Below, piece after piece: positions 16,893 to 23,550 of a DNA stretch of 36,583 nt (the first letter of the stretch is position 1; the number at the start of each line of letters is the position of its first letter). The notes under the pieces are model-generated. The model had not been told where the DNA came from, did no database searches, and saw only the letters and a program-made list of their open reading frames with translations. Source of the DNA: CAYLLN01 sp036496265 (lineage in GTDB: Bacteria > Planctomycetota > Planctomycetia > Pirellulales > Pirellulaceae); NCBI GenBank assembly GCA_036496265.1, contig DASXLL010000079.1, forward strand, positions 1 through 36,583. Direction: 5' to 3'. The position numbers and the translations under genes were made by a program.

Positions 16893-17876
16893 GTGGCAAA
16901 CATCCTCATTACCGGCGGCGCAGGCTTCATCGGCTCGCACTTGACCGAAGCCCTCCTCGCACGCGGCGACCAGGTCACCGTCATCGATGACGAATCCACC
17001 GGCAACTTTCAGAACCTGACGGCGGCTGCCAAAAACCCAAAGCTAAAAATCATTCGCGGCTCCGTCGGCGACTCTGCCATCATCAAAAGCGCCCTGGAAG
17101 GCGTCAGCGAAATCTATCACCTCGCCGCTGCCGTCGGCGTCGCCCTCATCGCCCGCGAGCCCCTGCAAACGATTGAGCGCAACATCTATCCCACGCAGCT
17201 TCTGCTCGACGAGCTCTGCCGCCGCCACCGCGCCGGCCAACAGGTGAAATTTTTCCTCGCCAGCACGAGCGAAGTCTATGGCAAGAACCCCAAAGAAATC
17301 TGGAATGAAGAGGACGACCTCGTTTTCGGCTCGACGACTCGCCCCCGCTGGTCCTACGGCGCCAGCAAAGCCATCGACGAGTTCCTCACGCTCGCCTGCT
17401 CGCGCCAATTCGGCTTGCCCGTCGTCATCAGCCGCTTCTTTAACGTCGTCGGCCCCCGACAAACCGGCGCCTATGGCATGGTCTTGCCGCGCTTCATCGA
17501 CGCCGCGCTCCACGGCCAGCCACTCATCGTCCACGACGACGGCCGCCAGATCCGCTGCTTCGCGCATGTGGCAGATGTCGTCTCCGCCGTCCTGGCCTTA
17601 ATGCAAACGCCCGCCGCCACCGGCCGCGTCTTCAACATCGGCAGCGATCAGCCAATTTCCATCCGCGACCTCGCCTCCGCCGTCATCACCCAATGCGGCT
17701 CGCAATCCCAAATTGAATTTCAAACCTACACCGACGCCTACGACCAAGACTTCGAAGACATCCGCCGCCGCGTCCCCGACCTGACTCGACTCCGCTCCAC
17801 CATCAATTATCAACCACAGCACAATTTGACATCGATCATCCGTGACACCATCGCCTGGAAACGCGGTACGATATGA
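16893..17876 (+). CDS. NAD-dependent sugar-nucleotide epimerase/dehydratase
   Basis: An extended short-chain dehydrogenase of 327 residues acting on a nucleotide sugar, probably as a UDP-glucose 4-epimerase- or UDP-glucuronate decarboxylase-like enzyme for envelope polysaccharide precursors; the exact substrate cannot be told. The NAD-binding loop is GGAGFIGSH (8-16) with an acidic IDDE (31-34) for the adenosine ribose. Catalytic residues are in STSEVYG (124-130) and Tyr155/Lys159 of YGASK. RFFNVVGPRQTG and FNIGSDQPISIRDLA follow as expected. The start is GTG at 16893-16895, well supported because the Rossmann strand begins at residue 3. It is divergent from the TPR operon. Confidence 0.9.
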   Translation: MANILITGGAGFIGSHLTEALLARGDQVTVIDDESTGNFQNLTAAAKNPKLKIIRGSVGDSAIIKSALEGVSEIYHLAAAVGVALIAREPLQTIERNIYPTQLLLDELCRRHRAGQQVKFFLASTSEVYGKNPKEIWNEEDDLVFGSTTRPRWSYGASKAIDEFLTLACSRQFGLPVVISRFFNVVGPRQTGAYGMVLPRFIDAALHGQPLIVHDDGRQIRCFAHVADVVSAVLALMQTPAATGRVFNIGSDQPISIRDLASAVITQCGSQSQIEFQTYTDAYDQDFEDIRRRVPDLTRLRSTINYQPQHNLTSIIRDTIAWKRGTI

Positions 17877-17929
17877 AACCGCCCACTGCGAATGGTGCCC
17901 CTCACTGCAACCTAAAAGCCCGGCCCGAG

Positions 17930-18073
17930 GAGTAGGAGCAAGATGAAGATTAAGATTAGGAACATGATTAAGAGCAAGAGCTAGAGAAAGATTAGGATCG
18001 AACGATCTTGCTCATAATCTTGCTCTTACTCCTACTCCAATTCTTAATCTTACTCCTGCTCTTAATCCTACTC
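17930..18073. repeat. 144-base hairpin built of degenerate hexamers
   Basis: The left arm (17930-17998) is GAG plus eleven six-base units of consensus YARGAK (for example TAGGAG, CAAGAT, TAAGAT). The centre is CGAACG (17999-18004). The right arm (18005-18073) is the reverse complement of eleven similar units plus CTC. Left and right units pair with between two and six matches out of six; the apex GATCG/CGATC is perfect. One strand is purine-rich and the other pyrimidine-rich. It lies between the epimerase stop and the 18105 gene and is non-coding. Confidence 0.88.
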
Positions 18074-18104
18074 GGCCGCCTTCGACTAACCGCAAGGAAC
18101 TCCC

Positions 18105-18956
18105 ATGAAATTCGGCATGAATCTGCTGCTCTGGTCCGGTGAAATGAACGACTCGATGATCCCAATCATCAAGATGCTCAAAAACCTGGGCTATGACGGC
18201 GTCGAACTGCCCATCTTCAACACCTCGCTCGACTATAAAAAATGGGGCCAGATCCTCGACGACCACGGCCTCGCCCGCACGGCCGTCACAATCCGCGGCG
18301 TGGACGACAATCCCATCAGCCCCGACGCCAACATCCGCAAGAAAGGCATCGAAGCCACGATGCGCTGCCTCGATTGCTGCGCCGCCGCCGGCTGCACCAA
18401 TCTCGTCGGCCCGTTTCATTCGGCGCTTGGGCACTTTTCAGGTGCCGGCCCGACCAAAGACGAATGGAAGTGGGGCATCGAAAGCATGCGGGCCGTCGCC
18501 GAGCACGCCGGCAAGGTCCACGTCACGCTCGGCGTCGAATGCCTCAACCGCTTTGAGACTTATTTCCTCAACACCCACGCCGACTCCGCCCGTTTCTGCC
18601 GCGAGGTCGATCATCCCCGCTGCCGCATGATGTACGACACGTTCCACGCCAACATCGAGGAAAAATCAATCCCGCTCGCCCTCGCCGCCTGCTCCGACAT
18701 GCTCTGCCATGTCCACATCAGCTAAAACGACCGCAGCACCCCCGGCAAAGGCCTCGTCCGCTGGTGCGAAAACTTCGACGCTCTCAAGACAATCAACTAC
18801 AACGGCTGGCTCATGGTCGAAGCCTTCGGCCTCGCACTCCCCGACATCGCCGCCGCCACCAAAATCTGGCGTCGTATGCACACCTCCGAAGAACAACTCG
18901 CCTCCGACGCCATCGCCTTCATGAAATCCCAAGTCGCCCTCCGCTGGCCGTTGTAA
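18105..18956 (+). pseudogene. Ketose 3-epimerase-like TIM-barrel protein interrupted by one in-frame stop
   Basis: A sugar isomerase/epimerase of the D-psicose/D-tagatose 3-epimerase or hydroxypyruvate isomerase type. Read as one frame it has 283 codons, with TAA at codon 207 (18723-18725) where the family has Glu in HVHIS-E-NDR; GAA to TAA is one base change. Downstream, NDRSTPGKGLVRW and WLMVEAFG continue the family sequence in the same frame with unchanged codon use. The metal ligands would be Glu145, Asp178, His204 and Glu239, with spacings of 33, 26 and 35 residues, equal to those of Agrobacterium D-psicose epimerase (152, 185, 211, 246). The 206-residue product lacks Glu239 and should be inactive. 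It could be a recent mutation or a sequence error. Confidence 0.85.
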
Positions 18957-18984
18957 TAGGCACACTCCATGTGCCGCCCTTCCC

Positions 18985-19009
18985 GTGGGGCAGGCATCTT
19001 GCCTGCCGT
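18985..19009. repeat. CAGGC/GCCTG hairpin repeat
   Basis: CAGGCATCTTGCCTG, preceded by GTGGGG, is a third copy of the element found at 6746 and 6812. Confidence 0.65.
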
Positions 19010-19050
19010 AACTCCTGCCACGGTCCACGCCGCGGAGGCATTTGTCGATT

Positions 19051-19091
19051 GTAGGGTGGGACAAGCGAGCCCCAGCTCGCGCCGGCCCACC
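19051..19091. repeat. 41-base palindromic repeat, copy A
   Basis: Begins GTAGGGTGGGACAAGCGAGC and ends GCTCGCGCCGGCCCACC; the two halves form an imperfect inverted repeat. An identical copy lies at 19180-19220 and a close copy at 21966-22005. Confidence 0.9.
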
Positions 19092-19179
19092 AACGCCACA
19101 CAAGATAGAGCGGCATCCCTGCAAGCCGCGCCGCGATCTCACAGCCGGGCGACGTAAAGCCCGGAAAAGCTTGCAGTTT

Positions 19180-19220
19180 GTAGGGTGGGACAAGCGAGCC
19201 CCAGCTCGCGCCGGCCCACC
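19180..19220. repeat. 41-base palindromic repeat, copy B
   Basis: Identical over 41 bases to 19051-19091, same orientation, 129 bases apart. The identity suggests recent duplication or strong conservation. Confidence 0.9.
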
Positions 19221-19273
19221 AAAGCAACACAACTTAGACTGGCGTTCTCATAGCCGCGCAGCGGCGACAGTTT

Positions 19274-19298
19274 GTAGCCGGGCGGCGTAAGCCCCCGG
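19274..19298. repeat. GCCGGGC-type hairpin
   Basis: GTAGCCGGGCGGCGTAAGCC, followed by CCCGG; a relative, GCCGGGCGACGTAAAGCCCG, lies at about 19144-19164. Confidence 0.65.
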
Positions 19299-19320
19299 AA
19301 ACGCGGTCTCACAACGATCA

Positions 19321-19479
19321 CGAAAGCCCCGCAGGGGCGACACTCCCTGCGCCTCGATAGCGCTCCCTTCCCCTCCGCTCGCCCGCAGTCCCGTTCACGG
19401 GACTTCCTCTTTTAGTCCTGCGATTTATCGCAGGGCAACCGCCCTCAACCCTAAACTCTCCAGCCCCATTCATGGGGCT
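19321..19479. repeat. Run of four tiny perfect hairpins
   Basis: AGCCCCGCAGGGGC (from 19325), GTCCCGTTCACGGGAC (19388-19403), CCTGCGATTTATCGCAGG (19417-19434) and AGCCCCATTCATGGGGCT (19462-19479) are separate stem-loops of 6-7 pairs with short loops, each with a different sequence. Confidence 0.75.
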
Positions 19480-19556
19480 TACCAAACCCATTCCACATCG
19501 ACACGCCCTCGCGGCTTTAGCCTTCCGCTCCAACGACACACGCCGCGCCCGACTAC

Positions 19557-19598
19557 AATATCCAAATGCGTTACCGAAATATCCAAATGCGTTACCGA
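19557..19598. repeat. Perfect 21-base tandem duplication
   Basis: AATATCCAAATGCGTTACCG plus A occurs twice head-to-tail (19557-19577, 19578-19598). Each copy contains an ATG, and 21 bases keeps the reading frame, so the remnant peptide that follows has two in-frame starts. Confidence 0.9.
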
Positions 19599-19622
19599 CT
19601 CCGCACGCTGCTGATCGTTTAA
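19566..19622 (+). pseudogene. Truncated 'RTLL' membrane-peptide remnant or leader
   Basis: From the second ATG (19587) the frame reads MRYRLRTLLIV and then stops (TAA 19620-19622); from the first ATG (19566) it is 18 residues. The sequence matches the opening of planctomycete proteins that begin with an R-[FYL]-x-[IL]-R-[DT]-L-L motif and then a hydrophobic helix, as in the intact 19916 gene. Here it ends as the helix begins. It is either a gene remnant or a short leader peptide for the gene that starts 6 bases later. Confidence 0.5.
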
Positions 19623-19628
19623 GAGCCA

Positions 19629-19904
19629 ATGGCCTCAATCCTCATTGCACTCGCCGCCCTAATCTCATTTCCCAGCGCTTTGATGATGGTCTACTTCGCA
19701 TGGAAGGCGCTTACCAATCTGAGGCCAGGCGTCAAACTGTACGAATCCGCGATCGCCAATCCCAGAAACCGCCTTTGGAGTCCGGGCAATTTCAACGAAG
19801 CGGGGCTGACTGCTCGCCGCAGATACTTTTACGCCTTAGCTGGCACATTTCTGCCGATCATCTTGGTGATAATCATTGGCTTAGCGGCAAGACTCTTTAA
19901 ATAA
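19629..19904 (+). CDS. Small two-helix membrane protein, unknown
   Basis: A 91-residue protein with two hydrophobic segments, ILIALAALISFPSALMMVYF (about residues 4-23) and YALAGTFLPIILVIIIGLAA (about 68-87), separated by a polar loop, so probably an inner-membrane protein. No family was recognised. The start is the ATG at 19629, 6 bases after the stop of the remnant peptide, with no strong Shine-Dalgarno (AAGAG is 5-9 bases upstream). The 19916 gene follows 11 bases later. Real because the hydrophobic pattern and frame are coherent; function unknown. Confidence 0.6.
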   Translation: MASILIALAALISFPSALMMVYFAWKALTNLRPGVKLYESAIANPRNRLWSPGNFNEAGLTARRRYFYALAGTFLPIILVIIIGLAARLFK

Positions 19905-19915
19905 CGACCAACTCC

Positions 19916-20098
19916 ATGTTCCGTTTCACAATCCGAGACTTGCTGTGGCTGATGGTGGTGGTGGGGCTGGGCGTGGGTTGGTGGACGGACCACAGAAAGT
20001 CGATGCGACAAATCGAGCGGTTGATTGAACTGCATCCTCTCGCGCACGAAGGTCTCTATTATGAGCCAGCGAAACCAGCAACACTTTTTGACCCATGA
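19916..20098 (+). CDS. Planctomycete-type small 'RDLLWL' membrane protein
   Basis: A 60-residue protein. MFRFTIRDLLWLMVVVGLGV, then GWWTDHR, is a recurrent N-terminal signature of small planctomycete proteins: a basic/aromatic start, then a hydrophobic helix ending in Gly-Trp-Trp. The rest (KSMRQIERLIELHPLAHEGL) is a short amphipathic helix, so the protein is probably membrane-anchored. Many relatives are longer with a coiled-coil tail, so this could be a shortened version. Function unknown. The start is the ATG at 19916, 11 bases after the previous stop. Confidence 0.65.
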   Translation: MFRFTIRDLLWLMVVVGLGVGWWTDHRKSMRQIERLIELHPLAHEGLYYEPAKPATLFDP

Positions 20099-20386
20099 CC
20101 GAGAACTGGTACTGGACACTTGATCACTACTGACCATTTTCTATAATGTCTGCCAGGAAAATCCCCGCTATCGCTGCGCGCCCTTCCCCAGTTCGCTGTG
20201 CCCAAAGAGGTTCGCATCGCTCGCCTCGTAAAATGCATCGGGATGCATAACCATGCATAATGCATAACCATCATTTTCAACTCAAACGCCGAACCGCAAA
20301 CACGTTACGACAAAAACAGCTGCCATAAAAAATCAAACGCATACGCATATCGCCGGGGGCGAGAACCACCCGAAAGACGAAATCGC
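20099..20386. other. Non-coding gap
   Basis: No gene is supported in these 288 bases. The only structure seen is the 12-base direct repeat ATGCATAACCAT at 20243-20254 and 20260-20271, with a partial copy between them. Confidence 0.6.
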
Positions 20387-20938
20387 TCAGTTCCCATCCA
20401 CCGGCAGCGACTCCTCAAACGGAATCGCCCGGTTCTTTTGCATCGCAATCGAGATATTGCGCGCCATCCCATAAGCTCCGATGCCGATTGCCAGGCAACA
20501 CAGCAGCATGCCGACCAGAGCCAGATTGCGCCTCGACGACGAAAGGCCCCAGATGCCCATGCCCAGGCCGAGCACCGCCACCAGTGCGGCTGGCGGCCAA
20601 AACAGTGCCAGAATCGCCGCAAAGATGCCCAAAAACAACGACGTAACCGTGCCACCCATCGCCATCATTTGCGCCCGCCGCGCATCGATGAGTTCTCCCG
20701 TCGTCACCGTCCGTAGGATAGGCCTCCGGCCTGTCCAGTCACTTGTGGATCGCGCCTCGGAGAGGGGATTGCTGGCCACTGCGGCCTCAATTGGCTTCTC
20801 ATTCGCCGCGGCGTTCGGAGGCTCGGCATCAGCCGGAGCACCTGGCGCGAGCGTCGCAACAACCGCCTGCCCACACCGCCAGCAGCGATTCACCGCCCCC
20901 AGCAATTCTTCCCCGCATTTGGAACAGCGAATGGCCAC
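20387..20938 (-). CDS. Zinc-ribbon membrane protein (DUF4190-like)
   Basis: A 183-residue protein. The N-terminus has a zinc ribbon with two CxxC knuckles (CSKC at residues 5-8, CWRC at 19-22). A low-complexity linker follows, then two or three hydrophobic segments (about 93-165: VTSLFLGIFAAILALFW, AALVAVLGLGMGIWGL, LALVGMLLCCLAIGIG). Similar zinc-ribbon plus helical-hairpin proteins are common and of unknown function. Residues near 68-75 (GRRPILRT) are encoded by an interspersed hairpin (20713-20736). The gene starts 9 bases after the DUF1080 stop and is probably in its operon. Confidence 0.75.
   Translation of the reverse strand: MAIRCSKCGEELLGAVNRCWRCGQAVVATLAPGAPADAEPPNAAANEKPIEAAVASNPLSEARSTSDWTGRRPILRTVTTGELIDARRAQMMAMGGTVTSLFLGIFAAILALFWPPAALVAVLGLGMGIWGLSSSRRNLALVGMLLCCLAIGIGAYGMARNISIAMQKNRAIPFEESLPVDGN
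20713..20736. repeat. Hairpin repeat inside the zinc-ribbon gene
   Basis: GTAGGATAGGCCTCCGGCCT, then GTCC, has the same plan as the repeats at 6746 and 6812 but lies in coding sequence, in the linker part of the protein. Confidence 0.55.
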
Positions 20939-20947
20939 GACGACGTC

Positions 20948-21766
20948 TTACTTCTCGCGAGTTTGGGGAACCGTCGCATCCAAATCCTTGGGAATCGCCC
21001 GCACCTCGCTATTCGGCCGCGGATCAGGATTTAGACCCACCAACGGCTTAATATTCTCGCGAATCCAAATATTCCGAAATCGTACCGGATTGCCGTGGAA
21101 CTGAATCTGCATCGGCTCGCGCTCCGCGTGCGCGGAATACTTGGCCGGCTCCGTATATGACGTTGCGCCTAACAGTTCAAAGTGATTATGAATTAGCACC
21201 CCGTTCTGCAGCACCGTAACATAGCCCGGCGTCTGTAGAGAACCGTCCTCGGCGAATCGCGGCCCATTGAACACGATGTCATACGTCTGCCACTCTCCCG
21301 GCTTGCGGCACGCATTCACCATCGGCGGTTGCTCCTTATAAATCGCGCCGCACTGTCCATCGAAATAGGTCGTGTTGTCATACGAATCAAGAATCTGAAC
21401 CTCGTAACGGCTCATGAGATAAAGACCACTGTTGCCGCGGCCTTGCCCGTTTCCCTTCACCTCCGCCGGCGTCGCAAACTCCACATGCAACTGACAATCC
21501 CCAAATTTTTGTTTCGACGTAATCGTGCCGCCGGCCGAAGTGGCCACGCCGTCCTCGATCTTCCATTTCTCACCGTTTTCCCAGCCGTCAAGCGACTTGC
21601 CATCGAACAACACAATCGCATCGCTTGGCGCCCCGCTCAAAGCACCTGGATCAATTACCGGCGGCGCCGGCCAAATGATCCCGCTCTTGTATTCGACCAC
21701 CTGCATCGCAATCAGCGTTCCCCCAAGCAACAAGAATAAGAGTGCTATGAACGTCGTCTTGCGCAT
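20948..21766 (-). CDS. DUF1080 (3-keto-disaccharide hydrolase-like) exported protein
   Basis: A 272-residue protein with an N-terminal signal or anchor helix (FIALLFLLLGGTLIAMQVV) and a concanavalin-like DUF1080 domain: LFDGKSLDGWEN (start), KFGDCQLHVEFATP, GRGNSGLYLMSRYEVQILDSYDN read in parts, IYKEQPPMVNACRKPGEW, and FRNIWIRENIKPL at the end. Related proteins hydrolyse keto-sugars or bind polysaccharide; expansion of this family is typical of planctomycetes. The start is the ATG at 21764-21766 with a good Shine-Dalgarno (GGGAGG). An upstream open frame to 21886 is repeat-encoded. Confidence 0.9.
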   Translation of the reverse strand: MRKTTFIALLFLLLGGTLIAMQVVEYKSGIIWPAPPVIDPGALSGAPSDAIVLFDGKSLDGWENGEKWKIEDGVATSAGGTITSKQKFGDCQLHVEFATPAEVKGNGQGRGNSGLYLMSRYEVQILDSYDNTTYFDGQCGAIYKEQPPMVNACRKPGEWQTYDIVFNGPRFAEDGSLQTPGYVTVLQNGVLIHNHFELLGATSYTEPAKYSAHAEREPMQIQFHGNPVRFRNIWIRENIKPLVGLNPDPRPNSEVRAIPKDLDATVPQTREK

Positions 21767-21796
21767 TGTGATTCCTCCCGTCGCTATGTCGGCGGC

Positions 21797-21850
21797 GAGC
21801 GGGGGACGTAAGTCCCCCGGTAATTCAACGTGACCGGGAGGCTGACACCT
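21797..21850. repeat. Two facing hairpins upstream of the DUF1080 gene
   Basis: GCGGGGGACGTAAGTCCCCC (from 21797) and GACCGGGAGGCTGACACCTC (with CCGCTCG to the right) are related stem-loops in opposite orientations; the pattern resembles other 'GTAAG/GCTGAC' repeats in the window. Confidence 0.7.
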
Positions 21851-21937
21851 CCCGCTCGCCAGTAATTCGTTTGAACTTTGCACCACGCCACACCACCGCT
21901 AAGCTACGCTCAAAGGTTGCCGATTGGTAGTAGCACC

Positions 21938-22040
21938 GTAGGGTGGGCTGTGCCCACCAATATTTGTAGGGTGGGACAAGCGAGCGTAGCTCGCGCCGGC
22001 CCACCAAATATCTTTCCGCGGGGTGGGCCCTGCCCACCAA
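21938..22040. repeat. Three adjoining 'GGTGGG' palindromic repeats before cutA
   Basis: GTAGGGTGGGCTGTGCCCAC (21938-21959 with CA), a copy of the 41-base element (21966-22005, 40 bases), and GGGTGGGCCCTGCCCACCAA (22021-22040). The last ends two bases before an ATG of cutA. Confidence 0.85.
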
Positions 22041-22054
22041 CAATGAGAACAATA

Positions 22055-22399
22055 ATGCATGTTGAAGCAATTCAAGTTGTCACCACCACCACCGAGCGAA
22101 AGGACGCCGAAACTCTCGCCGACGCAGTTCTCGAAAGCCGCCTCGCCGCCTGCGTGCAAATCGGCGGGCCGATCGACAGCCGCTATTGGTGGAACGGCCG
22201 CATCGAAAAATCCAGCGAGTGGCTGCTGACGATCAAAACCCGCCGCGACCTTTACAAACGGCTGGAGAAATTGCTTCTGGAGCAGCACCCGTACGATCAG
22301 CCGGAGATCATCGGCACCGCCGTCGCCGAAGTCAGCGCCGGCTATTTGAAGTGGCTCAACGAGCAGGTCGCCGTGGCCGAAAAGGATGACGGCAAATGA
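22055..22399 (+). CDS. cutA: Divalent-cation tolerance protein CutA
   Basis: A 114-residue trimeric PII-like fold protein linked to copper tolerance in E. coli; its exact role is debated. Conserved signatures are TTTTERKDAETLADAVLE, RLAACVQIGGPIDS, YWWNGRIEKSSEWLLTIKT and HPYDQPEIIGTAVAEVSAGY. The start is set at ATG 22055; ATG 22043, four residues longer, is equally possible. Neither has a Shine-Dalgarno because the upstream sequence is repeat. The long frame to 21878 is repeat translation. The stop overlaps the next ATG as ATGA. Confidence 0.92.
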   Translation: MHVEAIQVVTTTTERKDAETLADAVLESRLAACVQIGGPIDSRYWWNGRIEKSSEWLLTIKTRRDLYKRLEKLLLEQHPYDQPEIIGTAVAEVSAGYLKWLNEQVAVAEKDDGK

Positions 22400-23493
22400 A
22401 GTGGTTGACAGAAAGGGGTCGGGAGTCGATTGCGAGAATGGTGTTCCAAATGGATAGACTTATACCGCAATCGACTCCCGACCCCCTCGTGCTCGGCCGC
22501 CGTCCAGTTTTACCGACAACCAAGACCTTTGCCCTAGTCCTAATCGCTATTTGCTTACCGACGGCGCGAGGTGATGAAGCTCCGCTGGTGGATCGCGGTA
22601 TAGCACGATTCACGCCGACCACGGCCGAAGCTCAAATAGCCGAGCGATTTCGCCTCCAGCCTGCATCGTTCGACTGGCAAGCCGAGCAGATTTCGACCAT
22701 CAGTGACAATTTTCAGGTTTTGAACGTCACGTTTCCGTCCCCCGTAAAAACGGCCGACGAAGCCAACAACACCGTCCATTGCGAATACTTTCGCTGCCGG
22801 CAACCCGGCCAGCGGCCCGCGGTGATTGTGCTGCACATTCTCGGCGGCGACTTCCCACTCTCCCGGCTATTTTGCAACACGTTGGCACAGCACGGAGTTC
22901 ACGCTCTGTTCTTGAAAATGCCCTATTACGGCCCGCGACGCGACCCGAATTCGCGCCGCCGAATGGTCAGCCCCGATCCGCATGAAACGGTCGCCGGCAT
23001 GACGCAAGCCGTCCTCGACATTCGCTACGCGGCAGCATGGCTCGCCGATCGTCCCGAGATCGATGCTGAACACCTCGGCATTTTTGGCATCAGCCTCGGC
23101 GGCATCACCGCCGCACTCGCCGCGACGGCCGAGCCCCGCCTCAAAAACGTCTGCCTGCTCCTCGCCGGCGGCTCCATCGGCCAGGCCGGCTGGGATTCCG
23201 CCGAGGCGAAGCCGCTCCGCGAGCAATGGATCGCCAAAGGCGGCACGCGCGAGCAGTTTGTCGAGATTCTCAGCGTCGTCGATCCCGTGCGCTACTCCGC
23301 CACGGCCCGCGGCAAACGAATTCTGATGCTCAACGCCAGCGACGACGAAGTGATTCCGCGGCCTTGCACCGAAGCGTTATGGACCGCGCTTGGCCAGCCG
23401 CCGATCAAATGGTATTCCGGCGGGCATTACTCAGTCGCCTGGCACCTTTTCGGCGCACTGTGGCAAGTCGGCCAGTTCTTTCGAGACGGTTAG
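22396..23493 (+). CDS. Exported alpha/beta hydrolase (esterase-like)
   Basis: A 365-residue hydrolase as drawn. The catalytic triad is visible: Ser in FGISLGG, Asp in NASDDEVIP, His in YSGGHYSV. The oxyanion region HILGGDFPLSR is near the start of the fold. A signal segment FALVLIAICLPTARG precedes the mature protein, so it is probably exported; substrate unknown (acetyl-xylan or other esters). The ATG at 22396 overlaps the cutA stop as ATGA and has AAGGA nine bases upstream. However, residues about 8-30 are encoded by a perfect inverted repeat, so the alternative start GTG 22489, giving 334 residues and a normal signal peptide, is also credible. Confidence 0.8.
   Translation: MKWLTERGRESIARMVFQMDRLIPQSTPDPLVLGRRPVLPTTKTFALVLIAICLPTARGDEAPLVDRGIARFTPTTAEAQIAERFRLQPASFDWQAEQISTISDNFQVLNVTFPSPVKTADEANNTVHCEYFRCRQPGQRPAVIVLHILGGDFPLSRLFCNTLAQHGVHALFLKMPYYGPRRDPNSRRRMVSPDPHETVAGMTQAVLDIRYAAAWLADRPEIDAEHLGIFGISLGGITAALAATAEPRLKNVCLLLAGGSIGQAGWDSAEAKPLREQWIAKGGTREQFVEILSVVDPVRYSATARGKRILMLNASDDEVIPRPCTEALWTALGQPPIKWYSGGHYSVAWHLFGALWQVGQFFRDG
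22415..22485. repeat. Perfect 20-base inverted repeat inside the hydrolase 5' end
   Basis: GGGGTCGGGAGTCGATTGCG (22415-22434) and its exact reverse complement (22466-22485) flank a 31-base loop. The first 17 bases of the arm recur at the window end (36567-36583), so this is an interspersed family. The element lies within the first codons of the hydrolase frame. Confidence 0.9.
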
Positions 23494-23511
23494 CGCTGGT
23501 CTTGCTATAGC

Positions 23512-23531
23512 GAACGCCCTTTGTGGCGTTC
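23512..23531. terminator. Stem-loop between convergent genes
   Basis: GAACGCC and GGCGTTC form a 7-pair stem around CTTTGT, 18 bases after the hydrolase stop and 20 bases before the coiled-coil gene stop on the other strand. There is no clear U-tract. It could serve as a bidirectional terminator, or be one more dispersed repeat. Confidence 0.4.
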
Positions 23532-23550
23532 CGCCTGCAGTTGTCAACCA

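Larger units (their letters stand above)
18957..19565. other. 609-base non-coding region dense in short hairpin repeats
   Basis: No gene is supported here. It contains at least eight small palindromic elements, several described separately, linked by short spacers. Short open frames across it are on both strands and simply translate the repeats. Confidence 0.75.

Noticed and set aside
18723..18725. Selenocysteine or programmed readthrough of the stop
   Set aside because: The codon is TAA, not TGA, and the expected residue is Glu; no recoding signal was recognised, so a mutation or error is simpler.
19051..19220. CRISPR or insertion-sequence ends
   Set aside because: Only two identical 41-base palindromic copies, with no repeated spacing and no transposase between them; they fit dispersed intergenic repeats.
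20305..20655. Arg/Trp-rich 116-codon minus-strand frame
   Set aside because: Overlaps the zinc-ribbon membrane gene in another frame; no support.
21878..22054. 59-codon N-terminal extension of CutA
   Set aside because: It is a translation of three palindromic repeats; the conserved protein starts at 22043 or 22055.
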